DNA from: Rhabditoides inermis
Taxonomy: Eukaryota > Nematoda > Chromadorea > Rhabditida > Rhabditidae
DNA length: 64,000 nucleotides
Assembly: GCA_963966185.1 (NCBI GenBank)
Contig: CAWZYM010000238.1
Span: 411,001 to 475,000 of the forward strand
Direction: 5' to 3'
Of this stretch, positions 10,664 through 21,433 are shown piece after piece. The translations under genes were made by a program, and so were the position numbers. Position 1 is the stretch's first letter, and each line of letters starts with the position of its first letter. The notes under the pieces are model-generated. The model did not search any database. It worked only from the letters and a program-made list of their open reading frames with translations, and was not told where the DNA came from.

Positions 10664-13600
10664 AGTGTTTAGGGTGTACATGTGCAACCGTGTCAAGTGC
10701 CAGTCGGAGCTGAGTCGGCCGCGTCATGTCAACAGGTCAGATATTTCTATATAATGTTATGAATTAATGAAAACAGCAATTTCTATATAATGTTACGAAT
10801 TAATGAAAACAACTGTGCGGATGATTTTTTGACATTTTGAGACAGCACGAGCGGAAGACGCTGAAGATCTACGACCGATGTACGGCATATGTGCATGAGA
10901 CACACAGAGATGGAGTGTGAGTGAGAGAGGGAGAGGAAAACAACGGGAAACGGGAGTAAGAGCACAGAGCATGCTTGCAGGGTGTCTATCAAGTACTGCT
11001 CCACGCACTCTCACCCCGCCGACCCGTCCGCGATGCGACTGCCACGAGAGGCGAGACAGATGATAGTGGAGATGCATGCTGAGGGAGTGCACCAATACAA
11101 CCACATTGTTGACGCTATCAAGGGTGAGTATGGGGAAACAGAAACAGGAAGAATGGGGGAGTGTGATAAGTGTATGAGTGATGGAGAGTGATGTTTTCAG
11201 CCCGTGCCGCCTCCCACTCAGTACCTGATCTCAACTCACAGAGGATGCAGCTCGTTACTGTTTCAGAAGTCACCAGGCAAACTATTTTCAGTGAAAATTC
11301 GACAAGATAGACAAGATTATGATATGTTCTGATATTTGATCTATCATGTTTTCATTTCAGCCACATGAGCTATCTGCGGCGCATTGTGTCGAGTGAGGAT
11401 TCACTGGAGAGACAGAACAAGCTGGTTCGGATATTGAATGGGGAGGAAGTGGAGGAAGATGTGATGGAGGAAGACACGCAAGAGAAGGGGGACGGAGAAG
11501 GAGAGGCGAAGGAGGAGAAGAAGAGGAAAGCTAGGAGCATCGTCAACAGCCGCGTCCACAAGAAGAAGTTCGTCTCGAGTACGGTGAGTGGGGCAGGATT
11601 TCGTGTAGGGTGTAGGACACGCGTCTTTGCAGATGTGGTGCAGTGGCTGTTGCCGTGTTCTGACATCAGGAGTGTGGTACGTACACAAGACTGCCGGCTG
11701 CAGCCAGGTTTCCCCATTCCATGAAAGGGGCACCAAGAAGAATGGTGCGAACTGATACCGACAGATGTATCTGATCTCACGGGTGTGTTTGAGGTATGCT
11801 GTGTCCGGAGGAAGGGTGTGATTCGAAGATGTGCACGCACCCGGCACTCATCGAGCATCTGCGGGAGAGACACGGGGCAGACATGCGAGTCGAGCAGGTC
11901 ACTCTCAACAAGCACGCACTGCCGGTGAGGGACGGAGAGACAATGCACACAGCGCAAACAACCATCTCCCCAAGTCTTATACTAATATTAACATATGCAG
12001 GCATTCTACGAGGAACTGGCAGCCCACGGCGGAGCCAACTTCAACCTCGGCTCCGTGGACGGAAAGAAGAAGAGGTATGGAAAGGAGGAGGAGAAGAGAG
12101 TGAAGAAAGTAATTGCAGGTACTTCAAGTGCAGATACGTGTTCTTCAGCTCCAAACGGAACTCTGGTGAGTTGCCTGCTTGACTCGTTAGGATGTGTTTC
12201 GAAATATTGATATTATCAGAGCCGTCGAAGCGTCGCCACCGTCTGATGCGGCAGAAAATGTGCACGGCTTTCGTCAATGAACAGTACACGGAAGGCAGTG
12301 ACGAGTGAGTAGAGGAGGGATGGGGAGGGGGGAGAATGCATGTATGTATTGCAGAGTGCAGCTGACGTACTGCTCGTCTCACTCGCACTCTGTGCTCCCC
12401 TCCCTCCTCCGACTTCCACTCTCAGCCAGACAGCTCATTGACGCCAATCCGAGGATGCCAGATGAGGAGGTGGTCGAATTGATTCATAGTGAGTGTGACC
12501 TGGCTTGCTGTTTGATGAGGTTGAGGATGATACAATTGCAGCTCATGCCCGGTCGATGGATCCTCCGAATGCTAACTCTGAGCGGATGATGATGGTGGAG
12601 GTTAAAGAAGTGGCACAGTGAGTGAAGGGGGAAGGTATGTGATAGAGACTGTCTTTCAGCTACCGCAAGAACCCCAATTCCCGTCGTACTCGCTGGACTC
12701 CCGGGAAAAGAGAGAAGGGCGGCAAGGACAAAAGGGGACGGAAAAGGGAGATGCAGGGAGAGGAGGAGGAGGAGATGACGGAGGGGGAAGTGGAGGAGGA
12801 GGAGGAGGAGGAGGAGGAGGAGGAGGAGCAGTACGACGACTGCCCGCAACTAGAGATGGAGGGAGGAGGAGAGGCTGGAGGAGAAGATAGTGGAGAAGAG
12901 CAGATGGAGGTGAGTTTCTGGAGTTGTTCTCTTGTTCATCAGATGTGTGTTTTGTAGATGGTGGATGCGAGCTGCGGCGATTTTGACACGGAATATTACG
13001 ATATGGAGACGATCTCGAAGAAGACACCGTCAAATGTGGCGATTGAAGCAGCAGAGCACGTGGCCGTTGATGACTGTGTGACAACTGGTGAAGGAGAGGA
13101 GGAGGAGGAGGAGGCGCCCCCTCAGCTGCAGCCTCACTTGCACCTCCAGCAACGGCTGAGCACTGTCGGACTACGCGCAGAGCTGCAGCAGGGAGTACAA
13201 CACCTGCAACATATCGTGAGTGCTGCGTGTGAGTTGAGTAGAGAGGAACGATGTGGTTTTGCAGATGTCTGGCGGAGCGGCTCTGGATCGTCTACTGACA
13301 GAGAGGCCGGGTGAGGTGCGAGATCTGCTGGCTCGCTTGGGAGATGTGCTGCCTCCGCCATCCGCTCCTCTGCCACCACTGATGAGTGTAGGAGTGGAGG
13401 GGACATCCAGGGGAGTGGCTGTGAAGAAAGAAAAGCAGTCGCCCAGGAAGCTTGACAAGACGCTTTCCGTGCAACTTAAGAATGGCAGTCCGCGGGCGAA
13501 GAAGATGAAGCGAATGAACGGTGGGATTAATCGTCTGATACTATCGACACTACAACTGTGTTTCAGTGTCTTCGAATATGGAGAATCCGGCAGACATATG

Positions 13601-14059
13601 CCTGCATTCTCTACGGTGCGACGAAGAGATGCCTGAGCCGAATGGAAGGGCAGGAGAGAAGAAAAGGAGAGGACGGCCGCCTCTGAAAAAGAACAGAACT
13701 GTCTTTGTGGATGTCTCCAGTCCCATGTCTGGAGGGAAGACTGTAGCGACTCAGCCGAATCGTGTTTCTTCCACCGTTCGCCCATCGACTAGCCGCACCG
13801 TGGATAATCGTACTCGAGAGGTGTGTTTCTTTGATCTGACTATTCCTTCGTTTCCACATTGTAGTGTCCCGGTCTCAAGTGCTACTGGTGTGGAGGCGGG
13901 GAGAACGGTTGCCACTGGCTTGGATGTGTGGCTGTGGGATGTGAGAGATGGGCGCACGGCCGGCCCCAATGCGCTGCCCTCGACGCCCCCACTGTGGAGA
14001 GACTGGTGCACAGGCAGGGTCTATTCTACTGTCATCAGCACAGATCCGAACACCTGTAG
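6723..14059 (+). CDS. Multi-zinc-finger protein with tandem CxCG fingers and two C2H2 + GCM/WRKY-like modules
   Basis: A many-exon gene I cannot assign to a named ortholog. Joined exons give, in order: MDGADCGEVFDTC start directly after a CAG acceptor; an AT-hook-like ARRPGRPRSS; three related fingers (CRCGMMVPAWQYHVHK, CRCGKQLSMWQYFEHF, CKCGELLSRWKYFEHY, each ending in Cys); a duplicated ELLD module (8841 and 9144); a CTGCGHTLTPATYRTHQ finger; two copies of a C2H2 finger followed by a Cys/His module (YMCNR...CTAYV...YCSTHSH near 10.3-11.1 kb; YFKC...CTAFV...YCSSHSH near 11.8-12.5 kb); long acidic runs; an AT-hook (KKRRGRPPLKKN); and a C-terminal PHD-like cluster (CYWCGGGE...YCHQH). The paired C2H2 plus Y-x-C/CSTHSH layout resembles GCM/WRKY-type fingers of transposase-derived DNA-binding proteins. 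A nuclear DNA-binding role is inferred. One gene rather than two is my reading; the join near 9.5 kb is the weakest. Confidence 0.7.
9591..9665. repeat. (CT)n microsatellite
   Basis: About 75 bases of CT dinucleotides with one TTT interruption, in an intron of the multi-zinc-finger gene just before a TTGGCTGCAG acceptor, where it extends the polypyrimidine tract. Confidence 0.95.
10624..10659. repeat. (GA)n microsatellite
   Basis: Uninterrupted GA dinucleotides in an intron of the multi-zinc-finger gene, just upstream of the exon encoding VYMCNRVKCQ. Confidence 0.95.
10743..10811. repeat. Tandem duplication, two units of about 35 bases
   Basis: Two adjacent copies beginning ATTTCTATATAATGTTA and ending AATTAATGAAAACA, differing by about one base within the unit. 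It is intronic in the multi-zinc-finger gene. Confidence 0.9.
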
Positions 14060-14214
14060 ATCAATATAGCACATGTAAAGTGAGCTTGAATAGATATCAG
14101 ATTCATGTTTCTGTATATTGTCTGGAAATCAGGAATGTTTGACTTTGAGGGATTTCATCGTGTAAGAGATTTCATATTTCATCGTGTAAATTTGTTCATT
14201 TTTGTTGAGTTGTT

Positions 14215-14220
14215 AATAAA
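14215..14220 (+). terminator. Poly(A) signal AATAAA of the multi-zinc-finger gene
   Basis: AATAAA about 156 bases after the TAG at 14057-14059. It falls between two converging genes, 85 bases short of the collagen stop codon. Confidence 0.7.
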
Positions 14221-14304
14221 ATATTGTTACGCACAAACGCGTTGACACTATTGCAGACTGAATATTTATATGAAGGTAATAAGTTAGAGGCGACGATGGG
14301 ACGT

Positions 14305-15319
14305 CTACTTTCCGGTGGGGTATCCCCCGGCGGCTGCTCCGGCGTCGGCCGAAGCTCCAGCTCCCTCCACAGCGGCCGACTGGAATAGAAGAGATGAGCT
14401 GACAAAGAAGATATAAGAAGGTAAGAAAACTCACAGCTCCTCCGGTGCGAGGAGGGCAAGGGCAGTAGGCGGCATCGGATCCTGGGGCTCCGTCAGATCC
14501 AGGTGCTCCAGCCTCTCCAGGGGCTCCAGCGGCTCCGTCGTTTCCGGGGGGTCCGGGGGGTCCGGGAGGTCCAGCGGGTCCAGGCCCGGATCCAGCGGCA
14601 TCGTTTCCAGCAGGCCCAGCGGGTCCGGGAGGTCCGGGAGGTCCAGCGGGTCCGGGCGTGTTCATCATCTTGACTCCAGGGGCACCAGGAGCTCCGTCCA
14701 TACCAGGTGCTCCAGGCTGTCCGTCGGGTCCGGCGGGTCCAGCAGGTCCAGCGGGTCCGGGCTCTCCAGCCCCACCTCCGGTTCCGTCGGCTCCAGGGGC
14801 TCCATCGTTTCCGGCGGGTCCAGCGGGTCCGTCGGGTCCGGGAGGTCCAGCGGGACCGGCCTCGCACTTGATGCATCCTCCCATTTGCTGCATGGTCATC
14901 ACCATCATAGCGGGCATGCCGGGCTTTCCGTCATCTCCCTTCTCTCCAGGCTCTCCAGGGGCTCCGTCCTGTCCCTTCTGTCCGGGGGGTCCGGCGGGGC
15001 AGCCAGCAGCAGCCGATCCGCAGTTGCACTGTCCTCCGCCACCTCCTCCGGCCGAGGCGCTTCCTCCGGCCACTCCAGCGTCGTACTGTCTCTTCACACG
15101 TCCGATGAAGCTCTCTCCGCGGCGGCTAGCCCCGGAAGGACGAGACATCATCATCTGGGTCCACGCGTCGTCGGCGTATCCCTTGAAGTCGTCCATGTCT
15201 CCGATCACCTCATCGTAGAAGTTGTTGATGTCGAGGAGGAGGTTTCCAGCGCAGAAGAGGGCGAAGGCAATAGCCATGGCCGACGCGGCCGTCGCCGTTC
15301 CCAGCACCCACTGAGCCAT
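14305..15319 (-). CDS. Nematode cuticle collagen
   Basis: Secreted structural protein of the cuticle. ATG at 15319 ([13 protein letters not shown]) is the first in-frame ATG. A hydrophobic N-terminal segment ([18 protein letters not shown]) matches the Col_cuticle_N region and is followed by a GRVKR subtilisin-like cleavage site. Cysteine clusters CNC...C, CIKC and YCPC separate three or more Gly-X-Y blocks rich in Gly-Pro-Ala. One short intron (about 14380-14433) joins RTGGA to a [19 protein letters not shown] tail. Two methionine-rich interruptions ([13 protein letters not shown] and VKMMNTPG) are unusual. It is convergent with the upstream zinc-finger gene. The family is certain; the specific collagen is not identified. 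Confidence 0.95.
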
Positions 15320-15570
15320 CTCGCAGTATGCCACTTCCTACCCACACGCTCCTTATATACTACCCTGACAAACCAGTAACAACACATCTCGCATCATACT
15401 CGTATTTATCTCTGTCATAGGAATAGGATATCGTCATTAATGTACAAGAGCGGCTATATCGGATATCTACAGTGTGAGTAGGAAAGGGATACACATGTTA
15501 GTACGTGTTGTGAAAGAAACAAAGGGATCGATAGGATCGATAGGGACTAGTAGATGTGTGAGTTCGTCGC

Positions 15571-17899
15571 TCACTTCCTCTTCGAACCGTTCATGCCTCC
15601 CATTATCATGGCAATGCGAATAAAGATGTTCAGCACGTCCATGTAAATCGACAGCTGACTGCAACATATAAATCAGTATTCCATAGTGACAACAGTCGCA
15701 GTATAGCTATACTCTGCGCCAGAGCGATAGTTTTCGATCTACCTCGCTTGCAGTTCGAAATACGGTGCCATAACCGTCTGCCTCTCTTGTTTTGCGCGCT
15801 ATTGCCGAGAGCTGACTCTCCGTCTTACTCTGATCTACCCATCGCGCGCAACTTAATGCGATCATAGAACTATAACAACCTTATTGCATCACAAACGTAC
15901 TGAATGGAGTGAATTATCGATCAAAATCTATTAATAATTCAATTTGGGATACTAACTCTATCATGATCTACAACTCCTCATTTCTTTCTACCCGTTCATT
16001 CAATCACGGCCTAGATTTCAATTCACTCACGCATTGATGGGATCGAATGCGGGCACATGCTGTCCATAGTAGGAACCCATCTCCTTCGTGGGATGTATCT
16101 CCGCCTTGCGAACAACCCTCTGAGTATCGTACAGAAGGAAGCCAGCGAACAGGATCAGTCCGCCAAACATCACGATAGAGGTGAGGCCTATAAACCCAAC
16201 CGTATATTTATTTCTATATCATATTAATGTGGTACCAAATTGAATGTTAGAGTGAATACTAAGTCGCATGTACTCACTAGCTCCGAGAGCGCTGGTGGGC
16301 GGAAGGAACATAGCGCCGAGGTTGGCCATGAACACGACACCCAGACCCATCGCCAGAGGACCTCCCATCATCAGGAACTTGTCCGACGGGGCGCAGATAG
16401 CAGTCGTAGATAGGCCTGTCAACAAACAACAGTAGTAAGGACAAAAACAATTAAAAAGGCGGGCAAGCGGACTAGCGCGTGGAAGGGTCCGCGCACATGC
16501 CCTTCATACATCACCGATGATTGCAGTAAAGTCTCTCAGAAATTACCGGGAGGCATTCATATTCATATGGCGCAACTGAACCCCTAATGCATAACTTCAT
16601 AACGTAGAATTCAATCATTTGAGCTTTTTGTTTACTTTACCATCAACCGCGCGAAAAAAACAACAACAATCAACCGACCAGCAACGATTCCGGCAGTGTA
16701 CCATGCGGCGCGCATGAGGACGGGACCTCCAAGCATGCACATAGGGGCGAGCACAGCACCCATCACACCCATGTGCAGCAGCCACGAGCCGTGCTTGGCA
16801 AGAGTAGACTCGTAGTCGATCGAGCGGCACAGGTAGCCAGTACCCATGATGGCAGCCATGGTGATGAGGAATGGCTGGAAGAGGACAGTGTTTTGGAACA
16901 GATAGCATTTATCAACCATACCATACATGATATAGTGGGAGCAGGCACTTCCCTAAAACGTCTACCCTCCAAAATTTCTCAAAAACAGGGGGGGGGGGTT
17001 ACCCCGCCACGACTACCGCTTCAAAAACATGGGGGTCTCTCTTTCCTGGCCTTCTTGAAAACATGGGGGGAGTCTACTTTCATGCGCCACTATATCATTT
17101 ATGAATCATACCGGGATTCTTCCTCTTTTCCCCGCGGCGTGCGGTCGGGTCCTCATTTCGCCCCACCGCCGCCGAATGTTCGGTCATCGACAAGAATCCT
17201 TCCCGAGTAACCAGTGAGGCGGCGGGAAGTACCCTCGTGTGGAAGCAGCTATGGCGCGAGGAGATACCGATTGGCATGGAAGCAAAGGAAACCCCGGAGC
17301 TCTTCACGTCAAGAATGGTACTCTAATGATCCAGGAATGAGTATCGATCAAGTATCGTCTTCCCACCACTAACCTCGTCAGCCTACCTGTCTTTCCCCGG
17401 CGTTAGTCTATGTATCTAGCATCTTAGGCACTACTGTATGCTTCATATCATTATGATTGTGTTGTCATATTCAGATATAACGATTCCGGATAAACGATTG
17501 ATTGATTGAATCATACCATAATTCCACCCTGGGACATCAGACGCAGCATAGTATGGCTGCGCGCGGCGGCCACTCCGCTCGCTGCCGTCACTCCAAGTCC
17601 CGCAGCCAGGTACATGTACGTCGATTGGAGACGCTCACGAACATGCGACGGCCACATGCTGAAAATGAATCAAATTAAACAATCAATCAAAATAATTCAA
17701 GACACTTACGCAGAGTTTTGCAGAATGCTACGCTCCTTGCTGAGGCCGAGTCCATAGAATCCAAGAGCTCCAATGCCAACTACCGAGGCACCCAGCAGAG
17801 CGTATGTTCCATAGATGTATGCTGAAAAGTATAGACTGATTCCTGATTGCGTAACATAAACATGATAATGAACAACAATGACAGCAGCAACAAAAGCAG

Positions 17900-17943
<44 letters not shown>

Positions 17944-18216
17944 TCAACAATAACATCAACAACAATGACTCACGCTTTCCGGTGGTGGGACCAAGAAGGC
18001 GTTCCTTCAGAGTAGGTCCAGAGCGGGTGCGAAAGTTATTGAAGCCCTAAATATATAAACATGGTATATACAATACAGTTCTAAACATACAGTCTGCTGG
18101 GTAAACCGTCCGAATCCCTGTCCTCCGTAACGCGCGGCAGCCCACGCAGACTGAGTGAAGGTGCGCTGGCTAGTGAGGAGCCCCGTACGAGCACAGCTCA
18201 TAGCGATACGAAACAT
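15571..18216 (-). CDS. GHITM: GHITM / TMBIM5 inner mitochondrial membrane protein
   Basis: Bax-inhibitor-1 superfamily protein of the inner mitochondrial membrane, linked to cristae structure and ion exchange. Starts MFRIAMSCARTGLLTSQR, a basic mitochondrial presequence. Then GPTLKERLLGPTTGK, YALLGASVVGIGALGFYGLG, RSHTMLRLMSQGG, the core SWLLHMGVMGAVLAPMCMLG / GPVLMRAAWYTAGIVAG / CAPSDKFLMMGGPLAMGLG / FLPPTSALGA, FAGFLLYDTQRVV, and the C-terminus YDPIN-like AFDPINA...SIYMDVLNIFIRIA. About eight exons. An acceptor (GTGTTTCAG) lies six bases before the ATG, so trans-splicing is likely. A retroelement inserted at the 5' splice site of the intron near 17.5 kb. Only 251 bases separate it from the collagen start. 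Confidence 0.95.
17113..17506 (+). mobile_element. 5'-truncated non-LTR retroelement (copy 2) at a splice donor
   Basis: A 394-base insert with a (GATT)n tail, flanked by an 11-base duplication TGAATCATACC (17102-17112 and 17507-17517). Its last 160 bases match copy 1 at 4697-4850. It is antisense to GHITM. The duplicated target includes the last exon base and first ten intron bases of GHITM, so the donor sequence G|GTATGATTCA now exists on both sides of the insert. Confidence 0.88.
17899..17964. repeat. (CAA)n-rich trinucleotide tract
   Basis: CAA units with occasional CAT interruptions in an intron of GHITM. Not coding: it lies between the exon ending in LGPTTGK and the YIYGTYALLG exon. 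Confidence 0.9.
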
Positions 18217-18618
18217 TTTCGACTGAAACACAACACATTAACAGAGAAAAATAAAGTAGCGGAAAGACCGTCTAAGAAATGAGCAAGTGATGTAATGGTC
18301 GCTACTGAAATTCCTATGGACACATGATGTTTATTTCAACACAGATTGCGAAATCGACAAAGTAATGTTTCTTACCACAAAATGTGTCAATACTTTTCGA
18401 ATGTTCTGGTGATAGACCATGCCAGAACATTTTTAATAGTGAAACACAATAACATGTATTCTCATGAAAAAGACACTAAGTTCCATACGAAAGTATTATA
18501 TGGTAAATACTACCAAACATGTGTGGAACTAGCCAATCACAAATATTTGCAACCTTTATTTGCATTTACAAACAATGCAACAAAACATAATATAACGGCC
18601 ACGTAAGCAAATATTTGA
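18217..18618. other. GHITM-BOLA1 intergenic region
   Basis: 402 bases between two minus-strand genes. It holds a minus-strand AATAAA (18555-18560), 59 bases past the BOLA1 stop, and the trans-splice-like acceptor of GHITM. No coding sequence seen. Confidence 0.6.
18555..18560 (-). terminator. Poly(A) signal of BOLA1-like gene
   Basis: TTTATT on the plus strand, AATAAA on the minus strand, just beyond the BOLA1 stop at 18619. Confidence 0.65.
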
Positions 18619-19025
18619 TTACAAGTGTCCACCTCCGCGACAGCTAGGAGAAGGAGCGGAAGCAGCTCCAGACCACTTGCTGGGTGGGTGTGCATCAATT
18701 CGCAGGGCATGAACCGGCCCAGCCAGCTCATCGGCAAGGCATGCATTGACAAGACGGTGTCTCTGATAAAAATAATAATAAATAAATTTCAATTTTCAGA
18801 AATACCTGAATGGTGGTCTTTCCTTCAAACACGTCAGAAACAATCTGCACGTTGAAATGCTTCTCCGCCCCCTTGGGAACGTTATGCATGAAGCTTTCAC
18901 AAGCAATCGTCAGGTGCATAGGCTAAAATTCAAGGAATAACACGCAACAATCGGTAAAATACCTTGAAGGTAGTTTCTAGCTTTTTCCTGATGAGCTGTT
19001 GAATTGGACCTTCCACGGACGACAT
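18619..19025 (-). CDS. BOLA1: BolA family protein, BOLA1-like
   Basis: Small three-exon gene encoding about 107 residues: MSSVEGPIQQLIRKKLETTF, then PMHLTIACESFMHNVPKGAE, HFNVQIVSDVFEGKT and RHRLVNACLADELAGPVHAL. The RHRLVN...PVHAL helix-turn region and FxV-x-V-S strand are BolA hallmarks. The C-terminal SPSCRGG extension is closer to animal BOLA1 than BOLA2. BolA proteins pair with monothiol glutaredoxins to bind or transfer [2Fe-2S] clusters; BOLA1 is mitochondrial in animals. No clear presequence is visible here. A TTTTATTAG acceptor-like site lies about 25 bases before the ATG. The gene sits 190 bases downstream of rpl-15 on the same strand, close enough to suggest co-transcription. Confidence 0.93.
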
Positions 19026-19215
19026 GATCTTTGATATAATCATCCAGTCTAATAAAACAATATAATATCGACACGAACACCCGGCAAGTATCTGTCTTGG
19101 ATAATCCAATAATGATCAATAAAGAAACAACACATATTTAACCAAAATCTTATTATCTCGGCAGCAGACAAAACAGACAACAGACCAAGGTAGTAAGAAC
19201 ATGATGGTAACTTGC

Positions 19216-19916
19216 TTAGCGCTTCCTGCGGAGGGAAAGGGTGTTCTTGCGCAGCCAGTTCTTGGCGCGGGAACCTCCACGGGTGAGGGCAAAGCGGTGT
19301 CCCTTGCCGAGTCCGCGAGACTTGCGGGTGGCAGAGGTAAGACCACGAAGCTCACGATGCTTCTGGACGGGCTTGGTGATCCACTGAGTGTCCGGGTTGC
19401 GACGGATGGCCTTGTGGAAGGGATCAACGAGGATGACCTCGAAGAACTTGTAGGTGGAGTCAGCTCCGATCCAGTAAGAGTTGAGCACACGGAGAGATCC
19501 GAGGCGACGTCCAGCGCGCTCCTTAAGAAAGCATGTGAATAAACAAACTTTGTTTCAAAATGTACCTCAGCAAGAGCCTGGAGACTGCGAGTCATCTTGA
19601 GCTCGTTAACTCCGTGGGTCTTAGGCTTACCATAAGTCTGACCCTTGGTGACCTGGCGCTTGCGGCCACCACGGCGAACACGCACGCGGTAGACAACGAA
19701 TCCTCAAAAGATAACAGTAAATATTCTTGAAATGTAACAATTACCCTGCTTGGCGCGGTATCCGAGCCTGCGAGCCTTGTCGGGGCGAGTGGGCCTAGAG
19801 GCGCGGTGGACAGCGGAAAGCTGCCTGTACTGCCAGCAGCGGATGCGGAGGATGTAACGCATAACCTCCGACTGCTTCTTGCGCCAGATCTCCTGCATGT
19901 ACTTGTAGGCACCCAT
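19216..19916 (-). CDS. rpl-15: 60S ribosomal protein L15 (eL15)
   Basis: Near-canonical large-subunit protein in three exons. [20 protein letters not shown] starts 3 bases after a TTTTACAG acceptor, consistent with trans-splicing. Conserved blocks [74 protein letters not shown] and the lysine/arginine-rich C-terminus ([14 protein letters not shown]) are all present. Its length is about the family's 204 residues. As the first gene of the minus-strand run rpl-15, BOLA1, GHITM, it could head an operon, a pattern common in nematodes for ribosomal and mitochondrial genes; this is inference. Confidence 0.98.
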
Positions 19917-20408
19917 GTTCTGTAAAAGTATAGGTTAAAACTCAGCATCTATATCGAACAAATTTCACAGGTAAACATTCAAGTTGAGTGGAAAAAGTAA
20001 ATAACTTCCACGTAGAATAAAATTGACGAAAACAACACGTACAAATGACATCATGTTTTTCAACAATTTAATTACAGATAAATACCTACACAATTATACC
20101 TATACAATTCTACACAAAACATGAACATCGAGAAGGAAATGAATCTCCTAAATTCGTATTAAAATGCATATTGCAAAAAGTTCCACAGTAGCGTGTTGCG
20201 CATTTTTACACTTTCACACACTTCTATCAGCAATACCGTAGTTATTTTCTGGACAGAAAAGAAGATGTGTTGGCGCAAAAGTCATGTTTTGCGCACAACA
20301 TTTTGCAGTCGGTTATTATTTATTTATTTTGTTTATTATTTGGTTGTTGTGTGTTTCTTGATCACGTACTATTAAATTTGATTTGCAATATCTTTATGAT
20401 ATTTTCGG
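19917..20408. promoter_or_regulatory. Divergent region between rpl-15 and GLRX3
   Basis: 492 AT-rich bases between head-to-head genes, so it must hold both promoters. The rpl-15 border has a polypyrimidine-CAG acceptor. I cannot pick out a core promoter motif. Confidence 0.55.
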
Positions 20409-21433
20409 ATGTCGCCTCTTCAGCTGAACAATGTGGACGACTTTAACAATTTTATCAACAACAAGTCGATCAGGTTTGTTATACAGGTACAATAAATGTG
20501 TATGTTATTTTTGATTGTTTGTAATTCATGGTACTCACTTTTTTATAAACTCTCGAATGTTTGTACAGCCTGTCCGTTGTGCATTTCTTTGCGGCATGGG
20601 CTCCGTCATGCGACCAACTGAACACCGTGCTCTCCGATATTGAAGAGGAGTTCACGGTAATAGTTGTTTTTAAAATAATCATAACTAGCTTCTGCTGTTA
20701 ATGTTACATTGGATTATTCCAGGCGTCAAGTGTCAAGACAGCTTTCATTGATGCGGAGGGCGTTGCTGACATTTCACTAAAATACGGCATTACCGCTGCT
20801 CCTACTGTTCTTCTCTTCAAGGTATACACTAAGTGTGGTTCATAATGACGTTTGTAACATCATTTTACAGGGCGGCAAGAAGGTTGATACCATCAACGGT
20901 TTCAACCTCGCCGACTTGAAGTTGAAGCTGAGCCAACATGCATCCGGTTCGGCTCCTGCTGGTGCAGTTGCAGTCAATAACGAGGTATTTTATTATGTTT
21001 TCTTTAAAAAAAATCTAATTGTTTTTTTTAGAGTTTGAACGACCGTCTCAAGCGTCTCGTCAACACTGACAAGCTGATGCTGTTCATGAAGGGAAATGCG
21101 GAACAGCCTCGCTGTGGTATGATAATTTTTAATTGTTACATGTTTGTGATAAATTTGTTTCTCTTAGGATTCTCCCGTCAGTGTGTTCAGCTCCTGAATG
21201 ACATCAATGCTAAGTTCAGCACGTTCGACATTCTCAGTGACGAGGAGGTATATACCGTTTCATTGATCAATTTGAGTTATATTTTTCAGGTTCGACAGGG
21301 ACTGAAGGAGTATAGCAACTGGCCTACGTACCCACAGCTATATCTCGATGGTGAACTGATCGGAGGTCTTGATGTCATTCGTGAGGAGCTACAGGACAAG
21401 GATTTTGTCGATGGTCTTCCCAAGAAGGTCTAA
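20409..21433 (+). CDS. GLRX3: Glutaredoxin 3 (PICOT), thioredoxin-like + CGFS glutaredoxin
   Basis: Multidomain monothiol glutaredoxin of the cytosol/nucleus that binds a [2Fe-2S] cluster with glutathione and BolA partners. About seven exons. N-terminal thioredoxin-like domain: [20 protein letters not shown], with WAPSC in place of the WCGPC pair, as in PICOT; then [16 protein letters not shown] and [13 protein letters not shown]. The glutaredoxin domain follows: [57 protein letters not shown]. The active site is the monothiol CGFS. There is a single glutaredoxin domain, as in yeast Grx3/4, whereas vertebrate GLRX3 has two. Stop TAA at 21431-21433. Confidence 0.96.

Noticed and set aside
14658..15379. 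Long plus-strand open frames across the collagen
   Set aside because: They mirror the Gly-X-Y repeat on the opposite strand; the minus strand has the signal region, processing site and splice sites.
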